Part shown: piece by piece, positions 29,477-39,143 of the stretch | Numbering within the stretch: position 1 is the stretch's first letter | Layout of the letters: every line of letters starts with the position of its first letter | From: DATBLE01 sp963837265 | GTDB taxonomy: Bacteria; Actinomycetota; Thermoleophilia; Gaiellales; Gaiellaceae | Assembly: GCA_963837265.1 (NCBI GenBank) | Contig: CAWIMQ010000001.1 | Span: 62,001-126,000 of the forward strand | Length of the DNA: 64,000 nucleotides | Reading direction: 5' to 3' | Made by a program: the position numbers and the translations under genes | Notes under the pieces: model-generated | The model's input: only the letters and a program-made list of their open reading frames with translations | The model's database searches: none | Told to the model about the DNA's origin: nothing

Positions 29477-30162
29477 TGGAGCCGGCCGTCGGGCTCCTGG
29501 AGTTCTCCTCGATCGCCAGGGGCATCGAGGCCGGCGACGCGATGATCAAGCGGGCTCCCCTCCAGGTGATCCGGGCAGGGACCGTGCACCCGGGCAAGTA
29601 CCTGGTGCTCGTGGGCGGCCTGACCGCCGACGTCGAGGAGGCGATCCAGGCCGGACGCGAGGCCGCCGGCTCCGCGCTGGCGGATGTGGTCTACCTGCCC
29701 GACGTGCACCCGGACGTGGTCGCCTCGATCGGCGGCACGAGGCGGGACGACCCCGGCGAGGCGCTCGGCGTGATCGAGACGCCGACCGTGGCCGCGACGA
29801 TCGACGCCGCCGACGCCGGCGTCAAGGGCGCCCGGGTGACCATCCGCGACCTGCGCCTGGCGGACGACCTGGGGGGCAAGGGGTACGTGCTGTTCGGCGG
29901 CGAGGTGGCCGAGGTCGAGGCCGCGGTCGGCTACGGCGTGGCCCGCGCCTCCGGCTCCGGGCAGGAGATCGCCCACGTGGTGATCTCGCAGCTGCACGAG
30001 GGCATGCGCGAGAACCTGGTCGCCGATCCGCGCTTCGGCGAGCAGACGAGGGGCGTGGACAAGCAGTCCGCGAACGGACACGGCGTGCCGAAGCCGGGCG
30101 TGCGATCCGGCGGGCGCCCGTTGCCCGGGTCGGGCGGGGCGAGCGGGAGCAGGAAGGAGTAG
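29476..30162 (+). CDS. BMC-T shell protein, tandem-domain type
   Basis: 228 residues with two BMC domains in normal order: AVGLLEFSSIARGIEAGDAMIKRAPLQVIRAGTVHPGKYLVLVGGLTADVEEAIQAG and ALGVIETPTVAATIDAADAGVKGARVTIRDLRLADDLGGKGYVLFGGEVAEVEAAV. The pore loops read TVHPGK and LADDLGGK. A 45-residue basic/Gly tail follows residue 183, possibly disordered and luminal or outside. It makes a pseudohexameric trimer tile distinct from the permuted BMC-T upstream. Confidence 0.9.
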   Translation: MEPAVGLLEFSSIARGIEAGDAMIKRAPLQVIRAGTVHPGKYLVLVGGLTADVEEAIQAGREAAGSALADVVYLPDVHPDVVASIGGTRRDDPGEALGVIETPTVAATIDAADAGVKGARVTIRDLRLADDLGGKGYVLFGGEVAEVEAAVGYGVARASGSGQEIAHVVISQLHEGMRENLVADPRFGEQTRGVDKQSANGHGVPKPGVRSGGRPLPGSGGASGSRKE

Positions 30163-30163
30163 C

Positions 30164-30508
30164 GTGCAGCTCGCGCGGGTCACGGGCACGGTGGTCGCGT
30201 CGGTGAAGGCCGACGGGCTCGAAGGGGTGAAGTTCCTGGTCGTCCAGCCGCTCGACCGCGGCCGAGAGCCGCAGGGCAGCCCGGTCGTCGCCGCAGACGG
30301 CGTCCACATGGCCGGCCCGGGCGAGCTGGTGTACATCGTGGGCGCGCGGGAGGCCGCCCAGGCGATGCCGAACACGTTCGTTCCCGTGGACCACGCCGTC
30401 GTCGGCATCGTCGATGCCGTCGAGGAGCTCTATCGCATCGCGGACGGGCAGCCCGCCACAACGCCACGAGTCTCCGCCTCCAAGCAGGGCCGGGGACGCC
30501 GACGATGA
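30164..30508 (+). CDS. BMC-P shell vertex protein, copy 2
   Basis: 114 residues, GTG start 1 nt after the BMC-T stop. EutN/CcmL fold: QLARVTGTVVASVKADGLEGVKFLVVQPLD, PVVAADGVHMAGPGELVYIVGAREAA, HAVVGIVDAVEELY, with a basic 20-residue tail (SASKQGRGRRR). Its loop regions differ clearly from copy 1, so mixed vertices or alternative positions are plausible. The stop overlaps copy 3 by 4 bp. Confidence 0.93.
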   Translation: MQLARVTGTVVASVKADGLEGVKFLVVQPLDRGREPQGSPVVAADGVHMAGPGELVYIVGAREAAQAMPNTFVPVDHAVVGIVDAVEELYRIADGQPATTPRVSASKQGRGRRR

Positions 30509-30798
30509 AGATCGGCCGCGTGGTCGGGACGGTGGTCTCGACGATCAACGCGCCCGTGTTCGACGGCCGCCGCCTGCTCCTGTGCGACCTGCTGGACGCC
30601 GCGGGCGAGCCGGACGGCAGCTACCTGATCTGCGTGGACACCGTGGGGTCGGGGGCCGGCGAGGCCGTGCTGATCGTCGACGAGGGGAACTCCGCCAGGC
30701 AGGTGCTCGGGATGTCCACGGCGCCGGTCCGGGCCGTCGTGGTGGGCATCGTCGACCAGCTCGTGGTCGACGGCGAGCTCGTCCTTCGGGAGGGCTGA
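30505..30798 (+). CDS. BMC-P shell vertex protein, copy 3
   Basis: 97 residues: MKIGRVVGTVVSTINAPVFDGRRLLLCDLLD, YLICVDTVGSGAGEAVLIVDEGNSARQV, AVVVGIVDQLVV. The most canonical EutN/CcmL length of the three and the last gene of the BMC operon. Confidence 0.93.
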   Translation: MKIGRVVGTVVSTINAPVFDGRRLLLCDLLDAAGEPDGSYLICVDTVGSGAGEAVLIVDEGNSARQVLGMSTAPVRAVVVGIVDQLVVDGELVLREG

Positions 30799-30815
30799 GC
30801 CTCCCCCGTCCCGGC

Positions 30816-30843
30816 CGAGGGCCGCCCTCGCGGACGGCCCTCG
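30816..30843. terminator. Hairpin after the BMC operon
   Basis: CGAGGGCCG and CGGCCCTCG pair around a 10-nt loop, 18 bp after the last BMC-P stop and 16 bp before the convergent permease stop. No T-tract. Probably a bidirectional terminator. Confidence 0.5.
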
Positions 30844-30858
30844 AGTGGCCACGGCAGG

Positions 30859-33465
30859 CTACTCGTACTGGAGCGACTCCAGGACCTTCAGCCGTGAGGC
30901 CCGCCGCGCCGGGGCGATCGCTGCCAGCATGCCCGCCGAGACGGCGACCCAGACGAAGTACAGGAGCAACCGCCCGGGGATCGCGTAGCCGACGCCCTGG
31001 TCGGACAGCGCCCGGGTGATCAGGCCGGCCAGACCGAGCCCGAGCGGCAGGCCGAGCGCCGCGCCGATCAGAGCGGTGGCGACGCTTTCGTGGCGGATCA
31101 TCCGCCTGACCTGCCGGCGGGTCATCCCGACCGCCCGCAGCATCCCGACCTCGCGGGTTCGCTCGAACACCGAGAGAACCAGCGTGTTCACCATCCCGAA
31201 CAGGCTGACCACCACCGAGAGGGCGAGCAGGACGTAGAGCAGGTTGAGCAGCTGGTTCACGCCCGCCGCCCTGCCCTCGACCCAGTCGTGCCGGGTCGCG
31301 ACCCTGGCGTCGGGGTACGCCGACAGCGCTCGCTCGAGCGCCTCCGTCTCGGCGGCGCTTTCCCCGCCTCGCACGTTCAGGAACGTGAACGCGTTCTGGG
31401 GCCGCTCGAACGCCGAGTCGAACGCCTGCCGCGAGATCGCGATCGAGCCCAGCACCGGGTCGATCCGGCCGAACTTCGGCTGCGTGTAGATCCCGCGGAC
31501 GACGTAGCTCGAGGTCTCGCCGGCGGGGTTGAGGACGCTGATGCGGTCGCCGGGGACGACCTGGTGCTCGCTCGCCCACCTCTCGCGGATGACGGCTCCG
31601 TCGCGACCGAGCGCTGCCAGCGTCGCGTTCGAGCCCTCGACCCAGTCGTAGTGGTAGACCGAGGCGAGCGACGGGTCGATCCCGTCCACGCGCGACCTCG
31701 TCGCCGAGCACCTTCGCCTGCTCGTTCCGCACGCTGGAGGCGACGGTCACGCCCGGGGCGGCCGCGGCAGCGTCACCCGCCGCGCGGGAGAGCGGATCCC
31801 AGCCGTTCTTCGAGGTGACGACGTAGTCGGCCCGTACCTGGTGGCGGAGAGCTGCCCGGTCGGAGCTGACGCAGCCCCTTGCCGAGCGTCGCCACCATCG
31901 TGACCAGCGCCAGGCCGATCATCAGGGCGGCCGCGGTCGACGCCGTCCGCGCCGGGTTCCGCATCGCGTTCTCGCGGGCAAGCGACCCGGAGACGCCGCC
32001 GAATCGACGCGAACGGGCGGCCGAGCGACGCGACGCCAGCGGCCGCGCCGAGCTTCGACGCGGTCAGCGCCACGCCGACGAACAGCCCGAGCACGCCGAG
32101 GGCGAGCGACGACGAGCCGGGGGCCGGCGGCGACGCCGTGGACGAACAGCCCGTAGCCGAGCAGCGCGACGGCCAGCCGCGACGATCGCGAGCGCGACCG
32201 CCGTGCGGTACCGGGCGAAGCGGCCCGCAGGGCAGCGGCGGCGCCCTCGCGGACGGCCGCGATCGGCGGCACCCTCGTCGCCTTGCACCGCCGGGGCGAT
32301 GCTGGCGATCACGCGTGACGACCGTGCCGAGCACGCATCGAGACGATCGCGCGTCCGTGGCCTCGAACACCGTGCCGGCCTTGGGCAGGTCGAGGCTCGA
32401 TCGCCGCCATCAGCGCCCGAGGCCCTTGCGCGAGTGCGACGCCGAGCGCGAGCCCGAGCGCGGAGGCGACGATGCCCGAGCACGAGCCCCTCGGCCAGCA
32501 CCGAGCGGAGCACCTGGCGGCGGGAGGCCCCCAGCGTCCGCAGGGTCGCCAGCTCCCGGGCCCGCTGGGCGACCGTGATCGAGAGCGTGTTGAAGATGAC
32601 GAACGCGCCGACGAAGAGCGCGACCGCCCCGAATGCGAGCAGGAAGTACTGGATGAACTTCGTGAACTCCGCGACGTCCTTCGCGCTCGCCTTTGCCTGC
32701 TCGGCCCCGGTCCGCACCTGGGCTGAGGCAGGCAGGAGCGGCTCGATCTCGCGGACGAGCGACCGGGGCGAGACGCCCGGCTTCGCCGACGACCGCGATC
32801 AGGTCGTAGCCGTCCTTGCCCAGGAGCTTCTGGGCCGTTCGGCGTGTCGAAGATCGCGATCGTCGCGCCGCCGAGCGAGTCGACGGAGCCGAACTTCGCG
32901 ATCCCGGTGACGCGGTACCGCCGGATCGGGCCCTGGACCGCGGCGCCGATCGTGTCCCCGACCGCGAAGCTCCCGCTCTTCGCGCTCGACGAGTCGATCA
33001 CGATCTCGCCCGGCCCGGCCGCCCAGCGGCCCGTTCGTGAGCGTGAGCGGGTTGAGCTTGCCGAGCGTCGGGGTCGAGCCCGAACGCGAAGGTCGGGTTG
33101 CCGCTCGAGCCGAGCGGCTTGCCGTCGCGTCCGATCAGCTTCCCGAGGTCGGAGCTGTCGTTCAGGTTGAAGATCTGACCCGCCGCCGTCTCGACGTCCG
33201 GCAGGCTCCTGCACCTTTGCGAGCACCGACTCGGACACCGTCGGCGAGCCGCTCTGCGCGAACGTCGACGGCGGAGCTTGCCGGTGATCACCGCGGCGGT
33301 GTTCCGGTACGAGCCGGCGAAGATCTGGTCGAAGGCGGCCCTGGATCGTGTCCGTGAGGACATAGGTGCCGCTGACCATCGCGACGCCGAGCACGATGGC
33401 GACGCGCGGTGAGAAGGGCGCGGAGCTTGCGCCCCGCAAGGCCCTTGAGCGCGACCGACGGTCAT
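30859..33465 (-). pseudogene. MacB/FtsX-type ABC permease, multiply frameshifted
   Basis: Pieces in all three minus-strand frames line up as one permease of about 860 residues. The N-terminal segment reads AVAIVLGVAMVSGTYVLTDTIQ...FDQIFAGSYRNTAAVITGKL and NLNDSSDLGKLIGRDGKPLG. The middle FtsX is near 32.6 kb (FTKFIQYFLLAFGAVALFVG, then ARELATLRTLGASRRQVLRS). The last 276 residues (30859-31689) are a clean FtsX domain with REVGMLRAVGMTRRQVRRMI. At least eight frame changes are needed, most explained by single extra bases. It would pair with the adjacent ATPase as a MacB/LolCDE-like exporter if intact. Confidence 0.75.
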
Positions 33466-34248
33466 GGCCGGCTCACCTCCTCGACGGCCGCGATGCACCT
33501 CGGCGGCGGTGGAAGGCGCCGACGTCCTTGACGATCCGGCCGTCGGCGAGGTACAGGATCCGGTCGGCGATGGTCGCCGCCCGGACGTCGTGCGTGACCA
33601 TGACGAGGGTCTGGCCGAAGTCCTCGACGGCCTCGCGGAGGAGATCGAGGATCTCCGCGCCGGTGCGCGAGTCGAGGTTGCCGGTCGGCTCGTCGGCGAA
33701 GACGACCGCCGGACGCGAGACGAGCGCGCGGGCGACGGCGACCCGCTGCTGCTGCCCGCCGGAGAGCTCCGAGGGGCGGTGGCCTCCGCCGCTCGGCGAG
33801 GCCGACGCGGCGAAGCAGCTCCTCGGTCCACTCCCTGTCGCGGCTTCTGCCCCGCGATCGACAGCGGCAGGAGGACGTTCTCCTCCGCGGTCAGCATCGG
33901 GAGCAGGTTGAAGAACTGGAAGACGAAGCCGACATGGCTGCGGCGCAGCCTGCGTCAGCTCGGCGTCGTTCAGCTCCGGTGATGTCGGCGCCGTCGATCG
34001 TGACCGTGCCGGCGGTCGGCCGGTCGAGCCCTGCGAGGATGTGCATCAGGGTCGACTTGCCGGAGCCGGACGGCCCCATGACGGCGGTGAGCTCGCCCCG
34101 GGCGATCTCGAGGTCGACGCCGTTGAGCGCGTCGACGGCGGTGTCGCCCTCGCCGTAGCGGCGACGGAGCTCGGTCGCGGTGACCACGGCCGGCGCGGCC
34201 GGGACGGCCACGAAGCGCGGCTCTGCAAGACGCGACTGCAGCACTCAT
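33462..34248 (-). pseudogene. MacB/LolD-type ABC ATPase, frameshifted
   Basis: From ATG 34248, which has an ideal GAAGGAG site, the frame is lost within about 10 codons and resumes as VTATELRRRYGEGDTAVDALNGVDLEIARGELTAVMGPSGSGKSTLMHILAGLDRPTAGTV with Walker A intact. Q-loop, signature and Walker B (LSGGQQQRVAVARAL, FADEPTGNLDS) are recoverable only by switching frame at least three times. The corrected reading ends in a TGA overlapping the permease ATG (ATGA), which supports one operon. As written the gene cannot make a full ATPase. Confidence 0.72.
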
Positions 34249-34555
34249 TTCCACTCCTTCGGTTGAGCGTGCCGTGACATGCAGCGAGTCTGGGGCCCGG
34301 ACGGGCTCCGGCCGCCCATGGAGGCAGCAGGCGTCTCGACGTGTGGCTGGCCACACCACGCCGGACCGGACGGCGGCCGGGGAGCAGGAATCGGCACCAA
34401 ATCGGCACGAATCCGGCGCACCTCGGAACCCGCCGAACGGGTAGCCTCGCCGGCAGGGGAAAGGGGTTCACCCCCACCCCGGGGTGGGGGTGTGGCCTCG
34501 AACGAGGCAGAAACGCGGGCGCGGCCTCGAGCGTCGCGGAGCGCGGGGCGATGCC
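34249..34555. other. Intergenic spacer
   Basis: About 307 bp between the start of the ABC exporter operon and the end of the signalling operon. It contains the 24-bp palindrome described separately. The exporter promoter must lie here, but I see no convincing -10/-35 pair. No coding sequence is supported. Confidence 0.6.
34469..34492. terminator. 24-bp perfect palindrome CACCCCCACCCC/GGGGTGGGGGTG
   Basis: Perfect dyad with no loop, 64 bp downstream of the LuxR-type regulator stop (minus strand). Position suits termination of the signalling operon. Lacks a T-tract. Confidence 0.5.
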
Positions 34556-35203
34556 TCAGGCGCGCAGGAACGCGAGCACCGCGAGCACGCGGCGATGCGT
34601 CTCGGAATCGGCCGCGAGGCGGAGCTTCCCGAAGATCGACGTGACGTGCTTCTCGACCGCGCGCTCGGTGACGACGAGCCGCTCCGCGATCGCGATGTTC
34701 GACAGCCCCTCGGCCATCAGCCCGAGCACCTCGCGCTCCCGCGGGGTCAGCTGGTCGATCGGGTCGTCCCGCCGGCTGCCGGCCGACGAGCTGCGAGACG
34801 ACGGTCGGGTCGAGGGCCGAGCCGCCCTCGCCGACGCGCTTGACGGCGGCGACGAAATCGGGGATGTCGGCAACGCGGTCCTTGAGCAGGTAGCCGACGC
34901 CCTCCGCGCTCTCCGAGAGCAGCTCGAGGGCGTAGGCGGGCTCGAGGTACTGGGAGAGGACGAGCGACCGACGTCCCGGGATGCTGCTCGCGGATCTCCT
35001 TCGCCGCCCGCAGCCCCTCGTCGGTCTGGGTGGGCGGCATCCGGATGTCGACGATCGCGACGTCGGGCTTGTACGAGCGCACCTTCAGCATCAGCTCCTC
35101 GGCCGTGCCGGCCTGCCCGACGACCTCGAGGCCGGCGTCCTCGAGCAGTCGCGCGATGCCCTTCGCGCAGGAGCACCGAGTCCTCGGCGACGACGACCCG
35201 CAT
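34556..35203 (-). pseudogene. NarL/LuxR-type response regulator, frameshifted
   Basis: Starts at ATG 35203 with MRVVVAEDSVLLREG, breaks, and continues in another frame as ARLLEDAGLEVVGQAGTAEELMLKVRSYKPDVAIVDIRMPP, with the phospho-acceptor Asp in VDIRMPP. It breaks again around 34.97 kb, and the C-terminal LuxR helix-turn-helix (LTPREREVLGLMAEGLSNIAIAERLVVTERAVEKHVTSIFGKL) is clean to the stop at 34556. Partner of the upstream HisKA_3 kinase in a classical NarL-type pair. Confidence 0.75.
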
Positions 35204-35204
35204 T

Positions 35205-35801
35205 CGGCCTCGGGTCGACTGCCGGCGGCGCTCGTCTCCGCGGCATGCCGGACGCGTCGGCCGCAGCGGGGGGAAGTCGTCGTCGCAGCCCGTCGGCGAG
35301 CACCTGGTGGATGCGTTCCGGCTCCGGCAGCCCCTTGAACCGATGCTCGCCGAGGTCGCGAACGTCCACTCCGGCAGCGCGCGCGTGCGGCTCGGAGACG
35401 AGCACCTGGCCGCCGTGCCCGGCATCGGTGATCCGCGCGACACGGTGGACGTCGAGGCCGACGTAGCTCGAGCCCTCGAGCGCGGGCTCGCCCGTGTGCA
35501 GCCCCATCCGCGACGCGAACCTCGGACGTCCGCCGGGCCATTCGTGCGCGGCCAGGGCGCGCTGCGCAGCGACCGCGGCACCTCGACGGCTCGACGCGGC
35601 GTCCGCGAAGGCGAACGAGAACTCGTCGCCGCGGCAGTCGATCTCCACGCCGCCGGCGGCCTGCGACCGCCTCCCGCAGGAGCCGGCGGTGTCCGTCGAG
35701 CAGCCTCGGCGTAGCGGCCGCCCGAGACGGCCGACGAGCTCGGTCGAGCCCTCGATGTCGGTGAAGAGGAGCGTGACGGTGCCGGTCGGGAGCTTCGCCA
35801 T
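35205..35801 (-). pseudogene. Class III adenylate/guanylate cyclase domain protein, frameshifted
   Basis: From ATG 35801: LPTGTVTLLFTDIEGSTELV, a broken stretch near 35.67-35.73 kb, then AGGVEIDCRGDEFSFAFADA, ASRMGLHTGEPALEGSSYVGLDVHRVARI and LGEHRFKGLPEPERIHQV. The metal-binding Asp (LFTDIEGS) and the GDEF-like segment are present. Such single-domain cyclases are common in actinobacteria. The 3' end cannot be fixed because the frame changes before the response regulator start. Confidence 0.65.
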
Positions 35802-35805
35802 CGCC

Positions 35806-38676
35806 CTACCCTACGAGCGGGATCACGGCGGTGATGCGGGTGCCGCCCCTGCCCGCGCTCTCGATCTCGAGCCGGCCGTCGAGCGACTCGACGCGGTCGG
35901 CCAGGCCCCGCAGCCCGGAGCCCGCGTGACGGGTCGGCCCCGCCGACGCCGTCGTCGGCGACCTCGACGAGCACTCGACCGTTCTGGCGCTCGGCACGGA
36001 CGTGGACGGCGGAGCGCCTCGGCGTACTTGGCCACGTTCGTCGAGCGCCTCGGAGACGACGTAGTACGCGGCCGCCTCGACCGGCCCGGGCAGCCGCTCG
36101 TCGAGCTGCGTCGACAGCTCGACCGGAACGGCGAGCCCGGCGGCGAGCGCCTCGAGCGCGGCGGGGAGCCCGCGGTCGGTGAGGACGGCCGGATGGATGC
36201 CCCGGGCAAGCTCGCGCAGCTCGTCGATCGCTTGCGTCAGCTCGTCCGCCGCCCCGGTGAGCAGCTCCTCGGCCGCGTCGCGGGTCGTCGGCGAGCTTCG
36301 CCAGGGCAAGCCGCAGCGCGAGCGAGAGCGAGACGAGCCGCTGCTGGGCGCCGTCGTGGAGGTTCCGCTCCAGGCGACGCCGCTCGGCGTCGCCTGCCGC
36401 GACGATGCGGGCGCGGGAGGCGCGCAGCTCGTCCTCCTGGCGCTTGCGCTCGGTGATCTCGACGCCGGAGATCAGGTGCTTGCCGAGCTGCGGCAGCGGC
36501 CTGCACGACCACTCGACGAGCCGCCATTCGCCGTTTCGGCCGATCCAGGCGGATTCGTGGTCGGCCGGCGTGCCGGTGGCGACGGCAGCGTCGAAGTCGG
36601 ACCTGAACTCGGGAACGAGCTGCGGCGGGACGACCAGGTCCCAGAAGCGTCGGCCGACGGCAGAATCGTCGTCGTACCCCGTTGCCCGCGCGAACGCGCG
36701 GTTGACGCCTTCCGGCGCGATCGTCCCGTCGGCCTCGACCACCGCGAGCAGGCTCGGCGTCGCAGCCCCGACGACGCGGAGAAAGTCACGCTGCGCGCGC
36801 AGCTCCTCACGTTGCCGGACGAGATCGGTGATGTCGAGCCCGGCGACGATGCGGCGGTGGAGGCCCTGCCCGTCGATGATGTGCGCGATGGAGGCGTCGA
36901 TCACCCGAATGTCGCCGCCCTTCGTGAGCCAGCGGGCCTCGACCTGGACGGGCCGCACCGGGTGGACGCGGGCGAACGTCGAGCGCGACGGTGTCCCGGT
37001 CCTCGTCGGCGACGAAAGCGTCCCAGAGCTTGCGTCCCCGGATCCGCTCGTCCTCCACGTAGCCGAAGATTCGCTCGGTGGTGTCGTTGAAGCGGACGAC
37101 GCCGCCCCTGGTCGTCGCAGAGCATGAGGACGATCGGCGCGGTGTTGACCACCGTGCGAGTGAACTCCTGCTCGTGCTGCACCTCTTTGAGCCGACGCGC
37201 GAGCTCGCTGCTCGAGGCGCGTTCGCTCGGTGAAGTCGCGCACGATCACGGCAACCTCGTTGCTCGCCGCTCGGCACCATCCGCGCCTCGAAGTCGCGCT
37301 CGACGCCGCCGATCACGAGCCGATACTCGGTGGTCTGGACGCCCCGTGACGCCGGCGCCGCGAGCGCCTCCAGGAACGGCTCGGCCACGTCCTCGGGCAG
37401 CACGTCCTTGCGGACGTTGGCGCCGATCAGCTGCTCGCGCGGCAGGACGAGCGCCGAGGGATCGCCCCTTCACGTCGAGGTACGTGCCGTCGCGGGCGAC
37501 GCGGAAGATCACGTCGGGGATCGCGTCGAGCAGGGCCCGGTTGCGCTGCTCGCTGCGACGGAGAGCCTGGATACCCCGGTCCTTCTCCATCGCGAGCCGC
37601 GCCGCGCGACAGCACCTCGTCGAGGAGCGCGCGCTGATGGAGCAGCGCCGCGTCGTGGACGATCGCGGCCGAGCGGGCGGTCCTCGTACTCGATCCGGGT
37701 CGTCACGCGGCCCGACACGTCCGGAGGAAGCTGCGCCGGCCGTCCACCGGTGTCGACGTAGCTGCCGACCTCGTCGTGCCAGGTCAGGAGCTCGAGCGTC
37801 GGATCGCCGAGCACGCTCCGGAAGCCGGCCCGGATCTCATCGGGCGTCGGATCGTCGGGCACCTCCCGCAGCAGGCGGGCGGCCGCCCGGTAGAGCCGCG
37901 TGCGCAGCAGGCCGGCGAGGAAGAGCAGCGGCACGGTGCCGACGGTCGTGAACGCCGCCACCGCGATCACGTCCTGGATGGTGCTCGAGAGCGAAGCCGA
38001 CCGCGAAGAGCAGCCCGACGAGCCGAGCCGCGACTCCACCCGAGAGATAGATCGGCCAGAGAACGCGGCGCTGAGCCTCGGTCGCCCGCCGCCAGCGCCG
38101 GATGAGAAGGGCGACCACCCCGACGAAGATCACCAGGCCGATCGCCGAGAACACCGCCTCCAGCGCCCTCCCGAAACCTGGGTGGTCGGCGATCACGATG
38201 CGGGCTGTCGGGGCACCCCTTGCAGTCGTTCAAGCGACGCTCGAAGAGCGCCGGAAGCAGCGTTGGCGAGGAGCGCCGTCGCCCACAACCCCGCGATCAG
38301 CCGTAGCTCGAAGCGACTCGCCAGCAGCCCTTCGGGGAACGCGAGCATCAACTGGACGAATGCGGCGAGAAAGAGGCTGCCGAAGATCGGTCGCGAGCGC
38401 GAAGACGATGCCGTTGTCGCTCTCCCAGAAGGCGTTGACCAGCCAGAGGGAGCCGACGAGGACGAGCAGGCGACCGGTTCCGTTCTCGGGTCTGATCGTC
38501 CAGGCGACCAGGCCGCTGATCACGAACGAGAGGGCGATCACCGGGTAGAGCGATCGGCGTTCGCGACCGGATGCGGCTCGTGGCTCGATGCCGGTCGTGA
38601 TCACCCAGGTCGCCAGGGCCGCGAGCCCGAGCAGGGCCGGGAAGAGCCCGAACCAGAGCCTGGCGACGCGGCTCAT
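35806..38676 (-). pseudogene. Membrane-bound multi-PAS NarL-type histidine kinase, frameshifted
   Basis: Reconstructed order from ATG 38676: several membrane segments (VARLWFGLFPALLGLAALATWV, YPVIALSFVISGLVAW, AVFSAIGLVIFVGVVALLI, FTTVGTVPLLFLAGLL), a linker, PAS domains (NRALLDAIPDVIFRVARDGTYLDVKG; IDASIAHIIDGQGLHRRIVAGLDITD; APEGVNRAFARATGYDD), HisKA_3 with phospho-His in RRRLERNLHDGAQQRLVSLSLALRLA near 36.35 kb, and an ATPase domain ending GSGLRGLADRVESLDGRLEIESAGRGGTRITAVIPLVG. The segments sit in different frames with at least eight shifts. About 955 residues if corrected. Confidence 0.72.
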
Positions 38677-39024
38677 CTGAGTCAGCGCAGAGATCGCCGC
38701 CCCCGAGAGCTCGTTCTTGGGGACGAATCCGCACGCGCCGCTCGACGCGACGAGCGGCCCGAAGTCGCAGGCCTCGCGGCTGGAGACGAGCACGACGCGG
38801 GGGCCGCTCCCGTTCGACATCAGCCGGCGCGCAACCTCGAAGCCGTCGATGTCCGGAAGCTGCACGTCGAGGAGGACGACGTCCGGCCGCAGCCGGCGCA
38901 CCGCCTCGAGCGCGGATTCTCCGTCCTCCGCCTCGCCGACCACCTCGTACCCGTCCGCCTCGAGAATCGCCTGGGCGCTCGCGCGGAAGCTCGGGTGATC
39001 GTCGACGATGAGGACGGTCGGCAC
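38230..39024 (-). CDS. Receiver-domain protein, reading in frame into the kinase membrane region
   Basis: From GTG 39024 residues 1-115 form a response-regulator receiver: VPTVLIVDDHPSFRASAQAIL, the acceptor Asp in DVVLLDVQLPDIDGFEVA, VLVSSREA and the Lys in CGFVPKNEL. There is no stop afterwards. The frame runs into an internal ATG (38676) and the first membrane segments of the histidine kinase before breaking near 38.4 kb. Either this is a true receiver-membrane fusion or a missing frame change hides the usual ATGA overlap. Domain assignment is firm; the gene boundary is not. Confidence 0.6.
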   Translation of the reverse strand: MPTVLIVDDHPSFRASAQAILEADGYEVVGEAEDGESALEAVRRLRPDVVLLDVQLPDIDGFEVARRLMSNGSGPRVVLVSSREACDFGPLVASSGACGFVPKNELSGAAISALTQMSRVARLWFGLFPALLGLAALATWVITTGIEPRAASGRERRSLYPVIALSFVISGLVAWTIRPENGTGRLLVLVGSLWLVNAFWESDNGIVFALATDLRQPLSRRIRPVDARVPRRAAGESLRATADRGVVGDGAPRQRCFRRSSSVA

Positions 39025-39143
39025 GTGGACATCGTGGCACAGCGCATGTGCCGGTGGCCATACGGCTAGCCACACCATCTCCGCCAGTTTCAGACGACGG
39101 ATTCCCCACTAGGGTGGGTGCGGAGCGGCCAGACGCCTGCGGC

